DNA from: Leptobrachium leishanense | Taxonomy: Eukaryota; Chordata; Amphibia; Anura; Megophryidae | Assembly: GCA_009667805.1 (NCBI GenBank) | Contig: CM019067.1 | Span: 249,771,721 to 249,835,720 of the forward strand | Length of the DNA: 64,000 nt | Direction: 5' to 3' | Shown here: one piece after another, positions 10,931-22,136 of the stretch | Layout: each line of letters begins with the position of its first letter | Position numbering within the stretch: the first letter of the stretch is position 1 | The notes under the pieces: model-generated | Told to the model about the DNA's origin: nothing | The model's input: only the letters and a program-made list of their open reading frames with translations | The model's database searches: none | Program-made: the position numbers and the translations under genes

Positions 10931-12636
10931 TTTCTACTATTTAACACCTTATTGACTGTACTCAATATTGGGGAACCAAGAGGTGCCTTGAAGATTTAGA
11001 ATAGTCATTCAAGATATTGAAGTGGTTAAGAGGCAACTAACAACCAAAAAATGATCCCTGAAATATATATAAAATAGTCAGGTTTTCTAATTATTATTCA
11101 GATATGTCACAGTAGGGACAGAAACCATTATAGATATCAGGTTAATCCTCAGTATAATAACCAGAACAGATGATGGGCTCTATTCCACTGATGTTGATAA
11201 GATAACTACAGTACAGGAAACTTTACACATAACATCTCTTGTAGTTATCCTCGGGAATCGCTATTCTACTCCTCCCACAAACTGAGTTTTCGTCTTGAAT
11301 GTAGCATTTCCCAATGCGATGTTAGAGTACATTAACATCTCCTATATTTATTAAAGGACACATTAGTTTTCATTCCGCGTGGAAGCACATGCTATTCCAA
11401 TGTAGCCTGTACTTCCACCCGGGAGACCTTATTTCACAGTGAAATAACGTCTCCTCGAAGCTGGTGTTAAGTGATATTGCATTTGAAGAATCACATAACA
11501 CACTATGGAAACATCCCACTAAATCCCATACTCATCTCTCATCCCACGGTGGAGAGGGTGGCACGTTTCCGCCATTTACTCACATTGTGAGCAGAGTGAG
11601 ACTGGGAACACATAGCTCCAAGTCTCCTTTTGCGATTCATTCACAGCACTGTGAGATCTCGCGGCCGTAATGTGCAAGGCTCCATGGATTCCTATGGACT
11701 CTATGAGCTGATACTTGTGGCGGCACTCTGCACTGCAGCTAGTATCAGGCAGCCTTATGGTTCGTTCTGGAGCCTGGCACTAATAAAGTGCCTACTCCGG
11801 AATACGAATGGTAAAATGGAGACGGGAAGGGAAATCTGCAGGCTCAGATTTTCCTGCTTACCTTCTTCACTTTGCCGTCAGCTATGAAATAGGGCCCCAT
11901 ATCTGTTATTTGGTCTACTGGACAGGGCCAGCCCGTCCATGGAGCCGGATGGAGCGTTGGCTCCAGGAAGCCCTTTGCCACCCTGTCAAAGGTCGCTGCA
12001 TGAAGCGACAAACGTGGACATCGACCAGGCCAGCCCAGGTTTTTTTTCTGCTGGTATGCGCCGGTACTCAGTACTGTCATCTACCAGCAGGGCAGATGAT
12101 CCTCCACTAGGATTCGGAGGACATCTGCAGCCCACAGTGAAAGTTCTGCTGATCAGCCGCCAGCTTGGCAGCAGTCGGCCCATCGGCCCATCAGCCCTCA
12201 TGGAGCTGACATCTTGGATGGTCAGCTCCACCTGCAGGACCTATCCTCACCCACTGACATCATTGCGCATGGGCATGATGATGTCAGATGTGGGAGTTCC
12301 CCTCCCGCCAGTCAGTGAATGCCCTAGCCTCTATGGAGGAGATTCAGGGGTCACTTGGACCGTTGTACAGTATCTCTGGACACATAGAAGCTAAAGGGTC
12401 ATACAAGGTGTTATTGGAAAGGCCAGAACATAGCCTTTCTAATGATAACAAATATAACCAGGTTTCATATACAATTAAATAAATAACCATAAAATGTTTC
12501 ACATAACAATATCAAAAAAAATGTAAATACGTTTTTGTCCTAATGCAGCACTATTGTTCATTTTCAATTATTTATTTATTTATTTTATTTATTTATTTAT
12601 AAAGGATTTTCAATTATAAAGTGAACAATGCTGCTG
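10931..12636. other. No gene seen; hairpin-rich stretch at 11.9-12.4 kb
   Basis: Reading frames here are short and without recognisable domains. 11900-12400 holds several local inverted repeats, such as TGGAGCTGACATC against GGTCAGCTCCA (about 12200-12230) and CTGACATCAT against ATGATGTCAG (about 12254-12290). It resembles the hairpin chain at 14.8-15.5 kb in style. Confidence 0.45.
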
Positions 12637-12885
12637 CACTGTGGAGCTCTGTGATACACTAATACACAGTGCACATTACTGTGAGTTTAATTGCTGTGGA
12701 GCTCTGAGATATACTCATACAAAGTGACCATTACTGTGACTTTGATTGTTGTGGAGCTCTGTGATACGCTCATACACAGCGCACATTACTGTGAGTTTTA
12801 TTGCTGTGCAGCTCTGTTATATGCTCATACACACCGCACATTACTGTGAGTTTTATTGCTGTGGAGCTCTGATACGCTCAAACTT
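12637..12885 (-). repeat. About 55-bp tandem repeat, about 4-5 diverged units
   Basis: Units contain GTGGAGCTCTGTGATAC, CATTACTGTGAGTTT and ATTGCT. This is the reverse complement of the tandem repeat inside the hAT-type element at 45317-45690, so the stretch may be a remnant of a related element. Confidence 0.75.
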
Positions 12886-13524
12886 GCCACATGTTTTTTT
12901 GGGTGGACCATGGCTTCAGGTAGCAGAGTGGCTTGTGCCGGTCCTGCAACTGGATAGTGGATACAGCTTAGCTGCACTATAAAATAGTTAGGAATTTGTA
13001 GTGAGTAAGCCTCCTCGAGTAGGATTTTGGTTGTTCTTTCTTTTGGTATGTCTGTCATAAAACCAGTAGTAAGGCCTGAATGCTGAATAAAGCATAACCT
13101 GTTTTGGCCACAACACATGTGTTTAGGGTGTATGAGCCAAAGATATGGCCATCCTGCCAAACATATATACTGTATATGAGAGAGGTGTTTTATACATTTT
13201 ATACACAGTGAAAAAGAATAGAATATATCACTGCAAATGACTTTTAAATTAACTTAATGAAGAAATGGAAAAAAAACACTAGAAGTAGTGTTTGACAGAT
13301 GAACTTGCTTGTAACAGGAGGTAATCCGAAAATACACAGCTATCATATTTTGTACCAGCTACTTTGCGCACACTGCCTCCAGCTTGCCTCTAATGCAACA
13401 CATATGTCTCCCTGACCTACTTTGTATAAAAGATTATTATCTTTGGGAAATAAATTATAATAGACATCATAGTTTTTACTTGAAGAACGTGTTCAACAAA
13501 GTAGAAATGTTGAATTTTGTACTA
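12886..13524. other. Unannotated interval
   Basis: AT-rich sequence without a recognised feature. Confidence 0.4.
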
Positions 13525-14265
13525 AAGGGGTTATTTAGGAAGCACTGAAATTTCACTGAAATTTCGGTGCTTTCTGGTTCGGCGCACTTTGGTGCGCTTT
13601 GGCGATTCAAAACATGGAGCACCAGACATGGAGCAACCAAAGACCACCGCTGACCGCTACACAGACTCCCGAATGCCGCTGAAGACAACTGAACAGACCT
13701 CCAAACGCCGCAGAAGACACACTGAACTGCAGAAAAACAATTGGGAACTCTGCTATTCTTCGAATTGGTGTTTAAACCAATAGAAATACATGAAAAGGTC
13801 TGTTGCAGAATAAAAAAGTAATTTTTTTTCAAAAAAATTTGGGATCATAAATTTTGCCTAAAAATCCCCATAAATATAAACAATACTAATGTATGTTCCA
13901 AAAAATAAATAAATAAAAAGATGGTTTGCTGAAAATGAAAAAAACCAAAAACCAGTTGAATAAAAAAATAATTAGAAACGATAATATGTTTTTAACATTG
14001 TTCAAACCTGTCAAACGGACTCATCGATAATCAGGGCATTTCCCTGACACTTTGGTGCATTTCAGTGTTCTCTGAATAGATTGACCATTACTTCTCTATG
14101 GGACAATTTTGCTGCCGCCAAAGATCGCCGATCTGCACCATATTTCGCTGTCATTTCGCCAGTATTTGGTGAATTGACAGTTTAGTGAATAGCTGAACTG
14201 CAACGAAATTGCACCGTAAAGGTGAAATTCACCGTTCAGTGCAATTTGGAGGCAAATTCAGGGCT
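13525..14265 (+). mobile_element. Diverged relative of the CAGGGTTATTC MITE family
   Basis: Begins GGGGTTATTTAGGAAGCACT and shares the interior landmarks of the 91-992 element in order: a GTTTTTAACATTG stretch, CAGGGCATTT, GTGTTCTCTGAATAGA and ACTTCTCTATGGGA. Terminal and subterminal sequences differ (hairpins built on GAAATTTC and GGTGCTTTC), so it looks like a separate subfamily. Exact ends uncertain. Confidence 0.55.
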
Positions 14266-14267
14266 TA

Positions 14268-14360
14268 CTATTTATTTATTTATAAACTATTTTACGAGGA
14301 AGGACATATTGAGATTTCTCTTGTATTCAAGTATGTTCTGTGTTCAAGAACATTGAATAA
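14268..14360 (-). repeat. L2-like LINE 3' tail fragment
   Basis: Resembles the LINE tail at 35086-35175: TATTGAGATTTCTCTTG, TTCAAGTATGT and GTTCAAGAACATTGAA, preceded by a (TTTA)n tract. Diverged and very short. Confidence 0.6.
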
Positions 14361-14599
14361 CCTCTTAAGATACCAAAAAGATGCACATTCACCTAATAAA
14401 ACGAAGAGTAATTGATACATTTTTTTTATACATTTCTCTTCTGTTAATGTTTCCTGATTAAGTAAATCATGGGATATTTGTAAGTGTTCAAATCCTTTGC
14501 GAGGGACACCACGAGCACTAGCGTTACATTATTGTTCTATTATAAAAAAGAGATTTAGGTTTCATTACACTCAATCCCTTAACCAAAGCTCCTCTCCAC

Positions 14600-16235
14600 T
14601 AGGGATGAGCCAAACACTCCCCGAATTCGGTTCGAGCCCGAACCCGAACTTCCCATTTGTTCGGGACCGAACCCGAACCCGAGCCCCCATGCAAGTCAAC
14701 GGGGCTGAAAATTTGGTTTTTTGGAGTGCCCTCCAAGAGGGCATATATGCTACATATTTGCCATAAAAGGTGTATGGGGGTCCGGGTAGTGCCCTGGGGG
14801 ACAGGAAACAAGGACAAAAAGTTTTTAAAAAAACGTTTTTAACCACTTCACTGCGGAGGACGCGCTCAGCGCGTCCACCCGCAGTATCGTTCCTTGCGGA
14901 GGACGTGCTGAGCGCGTCCTCCCTTTGGGGCCAGCGTTCGGCCGGGTTCCGGCCGATCGCTGGCCCCCCTGGTGCGGGCTGACATCCTCGATGTCAGCCC
15001 AGCACCCGGAACCGCCGCCGGAGTAATTAGGTGTCATCGCGGGGGCGTGATGACACCTAATTCAGGCGCCCCCCCGCATGTGTGGAGGAGGCGCCTGAAA
15101 GGGAGGGGGGAGGTCCTTCGGACCTCTCTCCCTCCCGATCAGTGGCGTGCAGGGGGTTAACCCAGGCACCGTTTGGAAGGGCACAGCCTGCCCTTCCAAA
15201 TGGTACCTGGCATTAACCCCATGGGGGCCGGATCACGAATCGGCACCAAAAAGTGCCGGTTCGTGATCCTTTCCCGGAGCTGGCCGACATCTTGGATGCA
15301 TAGCACGATGACGCCAGTCCTGGAGTTAACCCCTAACTGCCACCAATGGTGGAGATAGGGGGTTCCAATTAACCCCCTATCTCCCGATCCGTGGCAGTTA
15401 GGGGTTAATGTTTGGTATTGTTGGATCGGCCAGAGAATGGCCGTTCCAACAATACCAAACATGAGTATGAAAAAGTTTTTAAAAAAAAATTAAAAAAAAA
15501 TATATATTTTTTTTAAAAAAAAAATTATAAAAATAAAAATAAACAAGTTTTTTTTTCTTTTTTTGGTTCCTTAATGCAGCAATATTGTTCCCATTTCAAT
15601 TATAATGTGAACAATAATGCTGCACTAACGATTTTTGTATGCGGTGCGTTTGTTAAAAATCGCGTAATTTTCCCCAAAAAAAAATGTAACGAGACCCCAT
15701 CTCTAATTTTTTTAACAAGCGCACCCCATACAAAATATAACCGCAATTGCTCGCATGTTAAAATGTGAAAAAAAAACACTTTACACATTGTAAATTATTG
15801 AAAATTCATATTTTATTGCATTTTTTGTTATAATATACAGACAGGTCATGACGTATACATATAATAATGACATATTATGAATCTGCCGAGTCTGACAGAA
15901 CTACTAAAATAAGCCTTCAAAACACGTTTAAACATGATGAGCAAAATCGGTAAAAATGACCTCAGCAAAGAGGCGGGAAATGCCTCAGCAGCGAAAGGGT
16001 TAAAGGGACAGTGAGTTTTCCATGAAATAAGGGTTAAAAATAAAAATGAAAAATTCCTTCAAATATCGTGCCCGAGAAGTGGCGGATTTCTAGGATGTAT
16101 AGAAATAAGAACCAAAAAATGACATTTCAAATGACGGTAAATGCTTTTCCTTTAATCTATCCATAAACAACTGCTTGGGGCGGCAGTCTGTATGAAAAGA
16201 GGAGACATTTTCGGACACGCAGAAAAAGTTTACTG
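14600..16235 (+). mobile_element. Non-autonomous hAT copy, interrupted
   Basis: Starts TAGGGATGAGCC, the same end as the full hAT at 17885. The left piece (14600-14838) ends in AAAAACGTTTTT. The right piece (16004-16235) resumes AAAGGGACAGTGAGTTTTCC and runs to GATTTTTTGGC, where another MITE begins. The uninterrupted order is seen in the copy at 61058. Its own far end is missing. Confidence 0.75.
14843..15999 (+). mobile_element. TTAA-flanked element made of a chain of hairpins
   Basis: Inserted in the hAT copy above, with TTAA at 14839-14842 and 16000-16003. The intact hAT paralogue at 61300 reads CGTTTTTAAAGGGACAG, which is the empty site with a single TTAA. Ends: CCACTTCACTGCGGAG and CTCAGCAGCGAAAGGG (inverted repeat). 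The first 600 bases are consecutive hairpins, including TTAGGTGTCATCGC against GATGACACCTAA, AACCCCCTATCTCC against GGAGATAGGGGGTT, and TTTGGTATTGTTGGA against TCCAACAATACCAAA. The rest is AT-rich. A TTAA target suggests a piggyBac or Kolobok relative. No coding capacity. Confidence 0.8.
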
Positions 16236-16239
16236 ATTT

Positions 16240-16396
16240 TTTGGCGGTGAAAAGCAGGAGAATGGAAACTTCTAGACCAAAAAGCCGATTTGGAAAGTGA
16301 GATAAATGGGAGAATTTTTCTGGTTTGGCTATTTTGACCTAGAATTTTCCATTCTCCAGTCATTCTCCTGAGTTTCACCTTTCTCTGAATAACCTG
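16240..16396 (+). mobile_element. Short palindromic MITE, unit E1 (left end missing)
   Basis: From GGTGAAAAGCAGGAGAATGG to CTCTGAATAACCTG. Its arms are inverted repeats of each other (AGCAGGAGAATGG against CCATTCTCC). It ends with the CAGGGTTATTC-type terminus. It abuts E2. Confidence 0.65.
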
Positions 16397-16397
16397 T

Positions 16398-17007
16398 CAG
16401 GGTTATTAAGAGAGCGGTGAAGAGCAGGAGAATGACTGGAGAATGGAAAATTCTAGGTCAAAATAGCCAAACCAGAAAAATTCTCCCATTTAGGCTAGGG
16501 TCAGACTAGCGAATTTTTAACGTGCGTTTAGGCGCACTTAATCACGGCCGCACTAGCAGCAAATGACGGGCAATGACGGCCAATATACGAAGTATGGTCG
16601 CACGAAAGTCCGGCTGCGCAACGCAAGTGGAAAATGAACGCATTTTTTCGAGAACGCAGAACCGCTAGTGCGGATGTACAGAGTGCGCTGCGTCCACTAG
16701 CGGCGTGTGTGTGTGATTTGGAGACGTCAGACCCTGCTCATGTCCGGCCAACATAACGTCCAGACACCCAAAGTTTCCTGGTTTGGATCCGTAAAAAATC
16801 ACGCACAAAAATGCGTATCGTATGACCGTTTTCGCGCAATCCGTGAAAAAATACGGCAATGCATTCGGACGCACTTTTTGACGGTCGCTGCGAAAAATGC
16901 GTTAGTCTGACCCTAGCCTTATCTTACTTTCCAAATTGGCTATTTGGTCCAGATTGTTCTCTTTTCCTGCCATTCTCCTGGTTTTCACCTTTCTCTGAAC
17001 AACCCTG
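16398..17007 (+). mobile_element. Short palindromic MITE, unit E2 (split by another MITE)
   Basis: Starts CAGGGTTATTAAGAGAGCGG and ends TTTCTCTGAACAACCCTG. Without the nested element at 16493-16918 it is about 180 bp, almost wholly palindromic. It shares the terminal motif of the 0.9-kb MITEs but not their interior. Confidence 0.75.
16493..16918 (+). mobile_element. GGCTAGGGTCAGAC-ended MITE with TTA duplication (Harbinger-like)
   Basis: Ends GGCTAGGGTCAGACTAGCG and GTTAGTCTGACCCTAGCC form inverted repeats. TTA flanks both sides (16490-16492 and 16919-16921). Relatives lie at 34371-34687 and 63480-63920, each with a TAA duplication. A TWA target plus inverted repeats fits PIF/Harbinger. Non-coding interior. 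Confidence 0.8.
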
Positions 17008-17178
17008 AGAGAGAGGTGAAAGCCAGGAGAACTGGCAAGAGAAGAGAACAATCTAGACCAAATAGCCGATTTGGAAAGTGAGATAAATGGGAGAATTTTT
17101 CTGGTTTGGCTATTTTGACCTAGAATTTTCACGTCTCCAGTTATTCTCCTGCTTTTCACCACTCTCTGAATAACCCTG
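17008..17178 (+). mobile_element. Short palindromic MITE, unit E3
   Basis: Abuts E2 directly, starting AGAGAGAGGTGAAAGCCAGG (the outermost dozen bases of the left terminus are lacking) and ending CACTCTCTGAATAACCCTG. Palindromic arms as in E2. Confidence 0.65.
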
Positions 17179-17884
17179 TGAATTTTTAATCCCGAGGTGA
17201 AAAATAACATTGCTTTAGATTTTTTTCAAACACCAGTTAAATGCAGCATATTAGGCTGTTTTAGGGAAATTAATTCTCAAATCTCAATCAGAAGCAGACA
17301 CCACCCCACCCTCAGTATATTGTACAATGTATCAAATTGATTACCAGACTAAAAACACCTGGTGTTATGCCCGTTTGTGAACACAGGTCATTTAGAGTTG
17401 ATAATCTTTCCACGTACACATTAGTTTTTAATTCAATATCTAATAAACCTTTGCTTATAATATTCTGCAGTAAAGAGTCTCTTTATTTCTAGATTTTTTT
17501 GTATTTTGTTAAGCATTTTCTATACTTTATCGCTATTGCATGATTGGTGCTAAAACGGGGACGCCAACAGGAAAAACCTGTGTCTGCAGGTTTCCCCAGA
17601 GCGTCCCCGTTTTGGCACCTTATTACAGGGCAGGTGCTGATTCAGCAGCCTACTCCATAGTGCAGCGCTATCCTCCCTGATACTCAGGGCAGTGCTTTTG
17701 CGCCGGCGCGAGAATCACTTCCTGGATTCCATAGGACTCCATGAAGATTGGTGTTGCCGAGCCACGAGCCCTGTTCAATCTCGCTCTCGCAAGGTCGTGC
17801 AGGGCCATGGACTGATTTGTGGAGAGAGACTGGGGACTATTTGTCCCCAGTCTTACTCTGCTCCTGTGGGCCAGAAGCGGTGAA
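17179..17884. other. MITE interior fragment and hairpin-rich target DNA
   Basis: 17415-17520 is an inverted piece of the 0.9-kb MITE interior (AATTCAATATCTAATAAACC, CTGCAGTAAAGAGTC). 17541-17615 has a hairpin (AAAACGGGGACGC against GCGTCCCCGTTTT). 17840-17884 is the left flank of the hAT insertion and the left arm of the hairpin described in the findings. No gene. Confidence 0.6.
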
Positions 17885-18545
17885 TAGGGATGAGCCGAAC
17901 ACCCCAGTGTTCGGTTCGCATTCGAACTCGAACAATTTCAAAAGTTTGAGTTCGGACGCGAACACGATCCGAACTCAATGTAAGTCAATGGGACTCGAAC
18001 GTTCGATTTTTAGAGTGCCCTTCAAGAGTGCATATATACAAGATATTTGCCATAAAAGGTGTATGGGGGTCCAGGTAGTGCCCTGGGGGACAGGAAACAA
18101 GGAAAAAAAGACTTTTCCATGAAATAAAGGTTAAGAATAACAACGAAAAATTTATTCAAATATCGTGCCTAGGAGGTCCCCATAACCTGCCCGTGAAGCG
18201 GCGGATTTGTCGGATGTATAGAAACATTTAAAAAGAAAAAAATTACATTTCAAATGACGGTAAATGGTTTTCCTTTAATCTATTCATAAACAACTGCTTG
18301 GGGCGGCAGCCTGTATGAAAAGAGGAGACGTTTTAGGACACACAGAACAAGTTTAGTGATTTTTTGGCTAAATTATGGTGCCTCTTATGCAGGCTTTGGA
18401 TGAAAGTAACAATAGGTGCTTTAAAATTGGGCCTTTAGTGTCAGCAACAGTGCCTTCACACCTTCCGTAACCCCTCTGAGGTATTGTGGATTCTGTGGAA
18501 GAGTGCAGTGGTGGAGGTTTAGGGAATGCAGAAGAGATCTCCGAT

Positions 18546-20987
18546 CTATTCAGTTACATCAGCATCAGGGGAGTGATAGCTGCTGATCCAGGACTGATTC
18601 ATTTTTACAAATGTCAGCCAGTCTACAGAGTCGGTGGACAGACACACTCTTTTCTCTGTGACAAAACCTCCAGCGGCACTGAACGTCCTTTCAGAAAGCA
18701 CGCTGGATGAAGGGCAACCTAGTAGCTGCATAGCATATTGGCTAAGTTCTGGCCAGTGATCCAATCTCAACACCCAGAAAGCCAGTGGATCATCTGCTGT
18801 AAAGGTATCCAGGTCTGCCCTTGCCCCTAGATAGTCCTGCACCATATGGTGAAGACGCTGGCAATGGGTGCCTACATTTGACGTCCCTGCGCGTTGTGGA
18901 CTAAAAAAATTGGAAAAGGCATCAGTCAAGCGGCCCCCTTCACCGCTCTTCCTCTGATAAACAGCAGCCTCAGAAGCACCTGTGTCATCAGTTGGTAACC
19001 TACCAGTGTCTGGAAAGGTGTTACACAAGTGTCGCTTTAGAGCGTCCTCAAGTTATTTCATCCTGTGCTCCCTCTGTGAGGGCAGGGTGAGCTCTGCAAC
19101 CTTACCCTTGTATCGTGGATCAAGAAGGGTTGCCAACCAGTAATGATCACTCTCCATGATAGCACGAATTCTGGGGTCCTTTAGCAGGCTTTGCAGGATA
19201 AGGGAGCCCATGTAGCGTAGGTTGGAGGTGGCATTAGCTTCAGAGTGTTCCTGGTCGCTGAGGATGACCGTATCGTGCACTACCTCCTCCCAGCCACGTA
19301 CTAGTCCTTGGGTTTCTGGGGACACAAAACCCTCCCTTGAGGAATCCCCACATTCAATGCCCCCACAACTTAAATATTCCTCCTCCTCCTCCTCATCCTC
19401 CTCCTGTCTGATCTGAGGACCCGCAGAAATGCTGTCTGCGTAACGACTAGCCTTGAGAGCTAGGGAAGTCCTCCTCTTCCTCCCACTGCTCTGCCTCTAG
19501 TGCCACATCAAAAATTCCCCGCAGAGTGCGCTCCAGCAGGAAAACTAAAGGAATTGTGTCACTGATGCATGCACTGTCCCTGCTCACCATCCTCGTTGCC
19601 TCTTCAAATGGTGACAGTACAGTGCATGCATCCTTGATCATCAGCCACTGCGGGGGGGACCAAGTTGACCTGAACGTGTCCTTGTGCCATACTCACACAG
19701 GTACTCATTGATGGCCCTCTGCTGCTTGTGCAGACGCTGCAGCATTGCCAATGTCGAGTTCCACCTGGTGGGCATGTCACAGATCAGATGGTTTGTGGGA
19801 AGGTGGAATTCTCTTTGAATTTCTGCCAGGCGAACACTTGCTGGGAATGACCGTCTGAAGTGGCTGCAGTCTTTTCTGGTCTGGCTGAGAAGCTCTGCCA
19901 GCCCTGGGTACCTGGTTAGGAAACACTGTACCACCAGATTTAGGACGTGTGCTATGCTAGGCATGGTACATGCGTCAACTTACCCAGGTGTAGGGCGGAG
20001 AGAAGGTTGCTGCCTTTATCACAGACAACCATTCCCAGCTCAAGCTGGCGTGGTGTTAACCATCTCTGAGCCTTCCCCTGCAGAGCTGACAGAATTTCTG
20101 GCCCGGTGTGGCTCCCGTCCCCTAAACAAACCAGCTCAAGCACAGTATGGCATCTTTTTGCTTGAGCCATTGCATAGCCCCTGCCACGCATCGGTTTAAC
20201 TGCCACTTCGCCAGAAACATTGAAGGAGGAGGAGGAAGAGGTGGTGGAGCAGACAGACCTCATATAAGCAGCTTTCTGGAGGCGTGGCGGATGAGCAAGC
20301 TCCAGCACAGAGCCCCATCCTGGATCCCTCCCAGCTGCAAGCAGAGTTACCCAGTGTGCCGTTAAGGAAATGTAACGGCCCTGTCCATGCTTGCTGGACC
20401 ACGTGTCTAAAGTAATGTGCATCTTGCTGCTGACTGCCTTTCCCAATGACTCCATAACATTGTCTTCCACGTGCTGGTATAGTGCTGGAATGGCCTTCCG
20501 TGAAAAGAAATGGCGTTTTGGAACCTGCCACTGTGGTGCAGCACATTCAGCAAATTCACATAAGGAAGCAGAGCACTGGAGCACTGGAGCACTGGAGTTG
20601 CTGCGCATTCTCAAGCAGCATGTCACTATCACTGTAGTCAAACAATTCAGCTGACTCCTCCGTGTATGATAGTGAGGCTACGACAGGAGTAGCTGTGGAC
20701 ATGGAGGCTGAATTAGATGTTTTGGCAGCTGAGGTGGACTGTAAACCACTACAAGCCTGGCTAGCAGAGGACTCTGAGAATGGCCTGGTTAGCCAATCCT
20801 GCAAATCCTCTGTATGTTGCTGCTGCTTAAGACGGCCAGCACCTGTTAGAAACAAGGACAAGCGTGCCCCTGCAGAGGATGCACCACATCCACGACGACC
20901 AGGGGCACAGCCTTCCGACACAGAGGCTGCTTGCCCTCTTATCTGTGTCTGGGAGCGTCTGCCTGTCCTTTTTGGTCTTTCTGACAT
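18546..20987 (-). pseudogene. hAT transposase (broken by frameshifts and a stop)
   Basis: Reading from the ATG at 20987 (MSERPKRTGRRSQ), about 800 codons. Visible parts: KMHITLDTWSSKHGQGR near 20390-20440 (first catalytic Asp region of the RNase H-like fold), LGMVVCDKGSNLL near 20000 (second Asp), CDMPTRWNSTL near 19760, and the C-terminal dimerisation block SSSVLSERTFSAAGGFVTEKR near 18660-18720. Frame changes occur near 20580, 19955, 19660 and 19460, and an in-frame TAA lies at 19053-19055. A BED zinc finger was not recognised. The family cuts and pastes DNA with 8-bp duplications, matching the flanks. Inactive as read. Confidence 0.85.
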
Positions 20988-21001
20988 GGTGAGTGATATA
21001 T

Positions 21002-21595
21002 AGATTAAAGATATACAGATTTTGCAGAACAATGCTATACATCAGTGATACACCCTGGCTGATAGCTGGCAACACCCAGATTCTACTCTGAATAGATAAA
21101 CAGATGAACTCTGATTAAACTGTGTTATTGTATGGTATCTAGAATTAGATTAAAGATATACAGATTTTGCAGAACTATGCTATACGTCAGTGATACACCC
21201 TTGCTGATAGCTGGCAACACCCAGATTCTACTCTGAATAGATAAACAGATGAACTCTGATTAAACTGTGTTATTGTATGGTATCTAGAATTAGATTAAAG
21301 ATATACAGATTTTGCAGAACAATGCTATACGTCAGTGATACACCCTGGCTGATAGCTGGCAACACCCAGCTTCTACTCTGAATAGATAAACAGATGAACT
21401 CTGATTAAACTGTGTTATTGTATGGTATCTAGAATTAGATTAAAGATATACAGATTTTGCAGGACAATGTTATACGTCAGTGATACACCCTGGCTGATAG
21501 CTGGCAACTCCCAGATTCTACTCTGAATAGATAAACAGATGAACTCTGATTAAACCGTGTTATTGTATGGTATCTAGAATTAGATTAAAGATTTA
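21002..21595 (-). repeat. 145-bp tandem repeat, 4 units plus a partial
   Basis: Unit starts fall at 21002, 21147, 21292, 21437 and 21582, exactly 145 bases apart. Each contains AGATTAAAGATATACAGATT, CATCAGTGATACACCC-like and GATAGCTGGCAACACCC text. They lie between the hAT transposase start and its promoter, so they would be transcribed leader or regulatory DNA. Confidence 0.95.
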
Positions 21596-21639
21596 CTGAT
21601 TTTGCAGAACAATGCTATAAATCAGTGATACAGCCTGAT

Positions 21640-21985
21640 AGCCAGGCAGCAGCTGGCAGTGCCAACACACAGATTACAATTCCCAGATATCTGCTAGAAG
21701 TAGGTGGGACCCCCTGATAGCTGGCAGTGAGAAGACACAGATTACAATTCCCAGATATCTGCTAGTCGTCTGTGAGACCCCAATAGCTGGCAGTGAGAAG
21801 ACACAGATTACAATTCACAGATATCTTCTAGAAGTCTGTGAGACCCCAATAGCTGGCATTGAGAAGACACAGATTACAATTCCCAGATAATTATCTGCTA
21901 GAAGAAAGTGAGACCCCAATAGCTGGCAGTGAGAACAGACACAGATTACAATTCACAGAAATCTGCTAGATGACTGTGAGACACA
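21640..21985 (-). repeat. About 65-bp tandem repeat, about 5 units
   Basis: Units contain ATAGCTGGCAGTGAGAAGAC, ACAGATTACAATTCCCAGAT and CTGCTAGAAG. They follow the 145-bp array and share the GATAGCTGGCA core with it, so the two arrays probably have a common origin. Confidence 0.85.
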
Positions 21986-22046
21986 CTGAAAGAACAATCT
22001 CCTCTCACTCCTGCAAAAAAAAACATGTGCTGGGGCTGAGGGGAAG

Positions 22047-22135
22047 CCTTATATAGTGTGCTGCGGGAATTAGCTCTGTGAGCCCATGATTGGGCAAAAT
22101 TTGCCCAATCAGGACTCTGAGCCCTGATTGGCATA
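22047..22135 (-). promoter_or_regulatory. Probable hAT transposase promoter: TATA box and CCAAT boxes
   Basis: On the minus strand TATATAAGG (22055-22047) is preceded by two inverted CCAAT boxes within the near palindrome GATTGGGCAAATTTTGCCCAATC, split here as GATTGGGCAAA and TTTTGCCCAATC (about 22088-22110), and by CCAATCAGG at about 22124-22131. The spacing of roughly 35-75 bases is typical of polymerase II promoters. The Gypsy LTR begins at 22137, right beside the outer CCAAT box. Confidence 0.6.
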
Positions 22136-22136
22136 G

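Noticed and set aside
11464..12400. Several reading frames of 60-150 codons
   Set aside because: No recognisable domain. The frames overlap on both strands and coincide with hairpin-rich repeat DNA.
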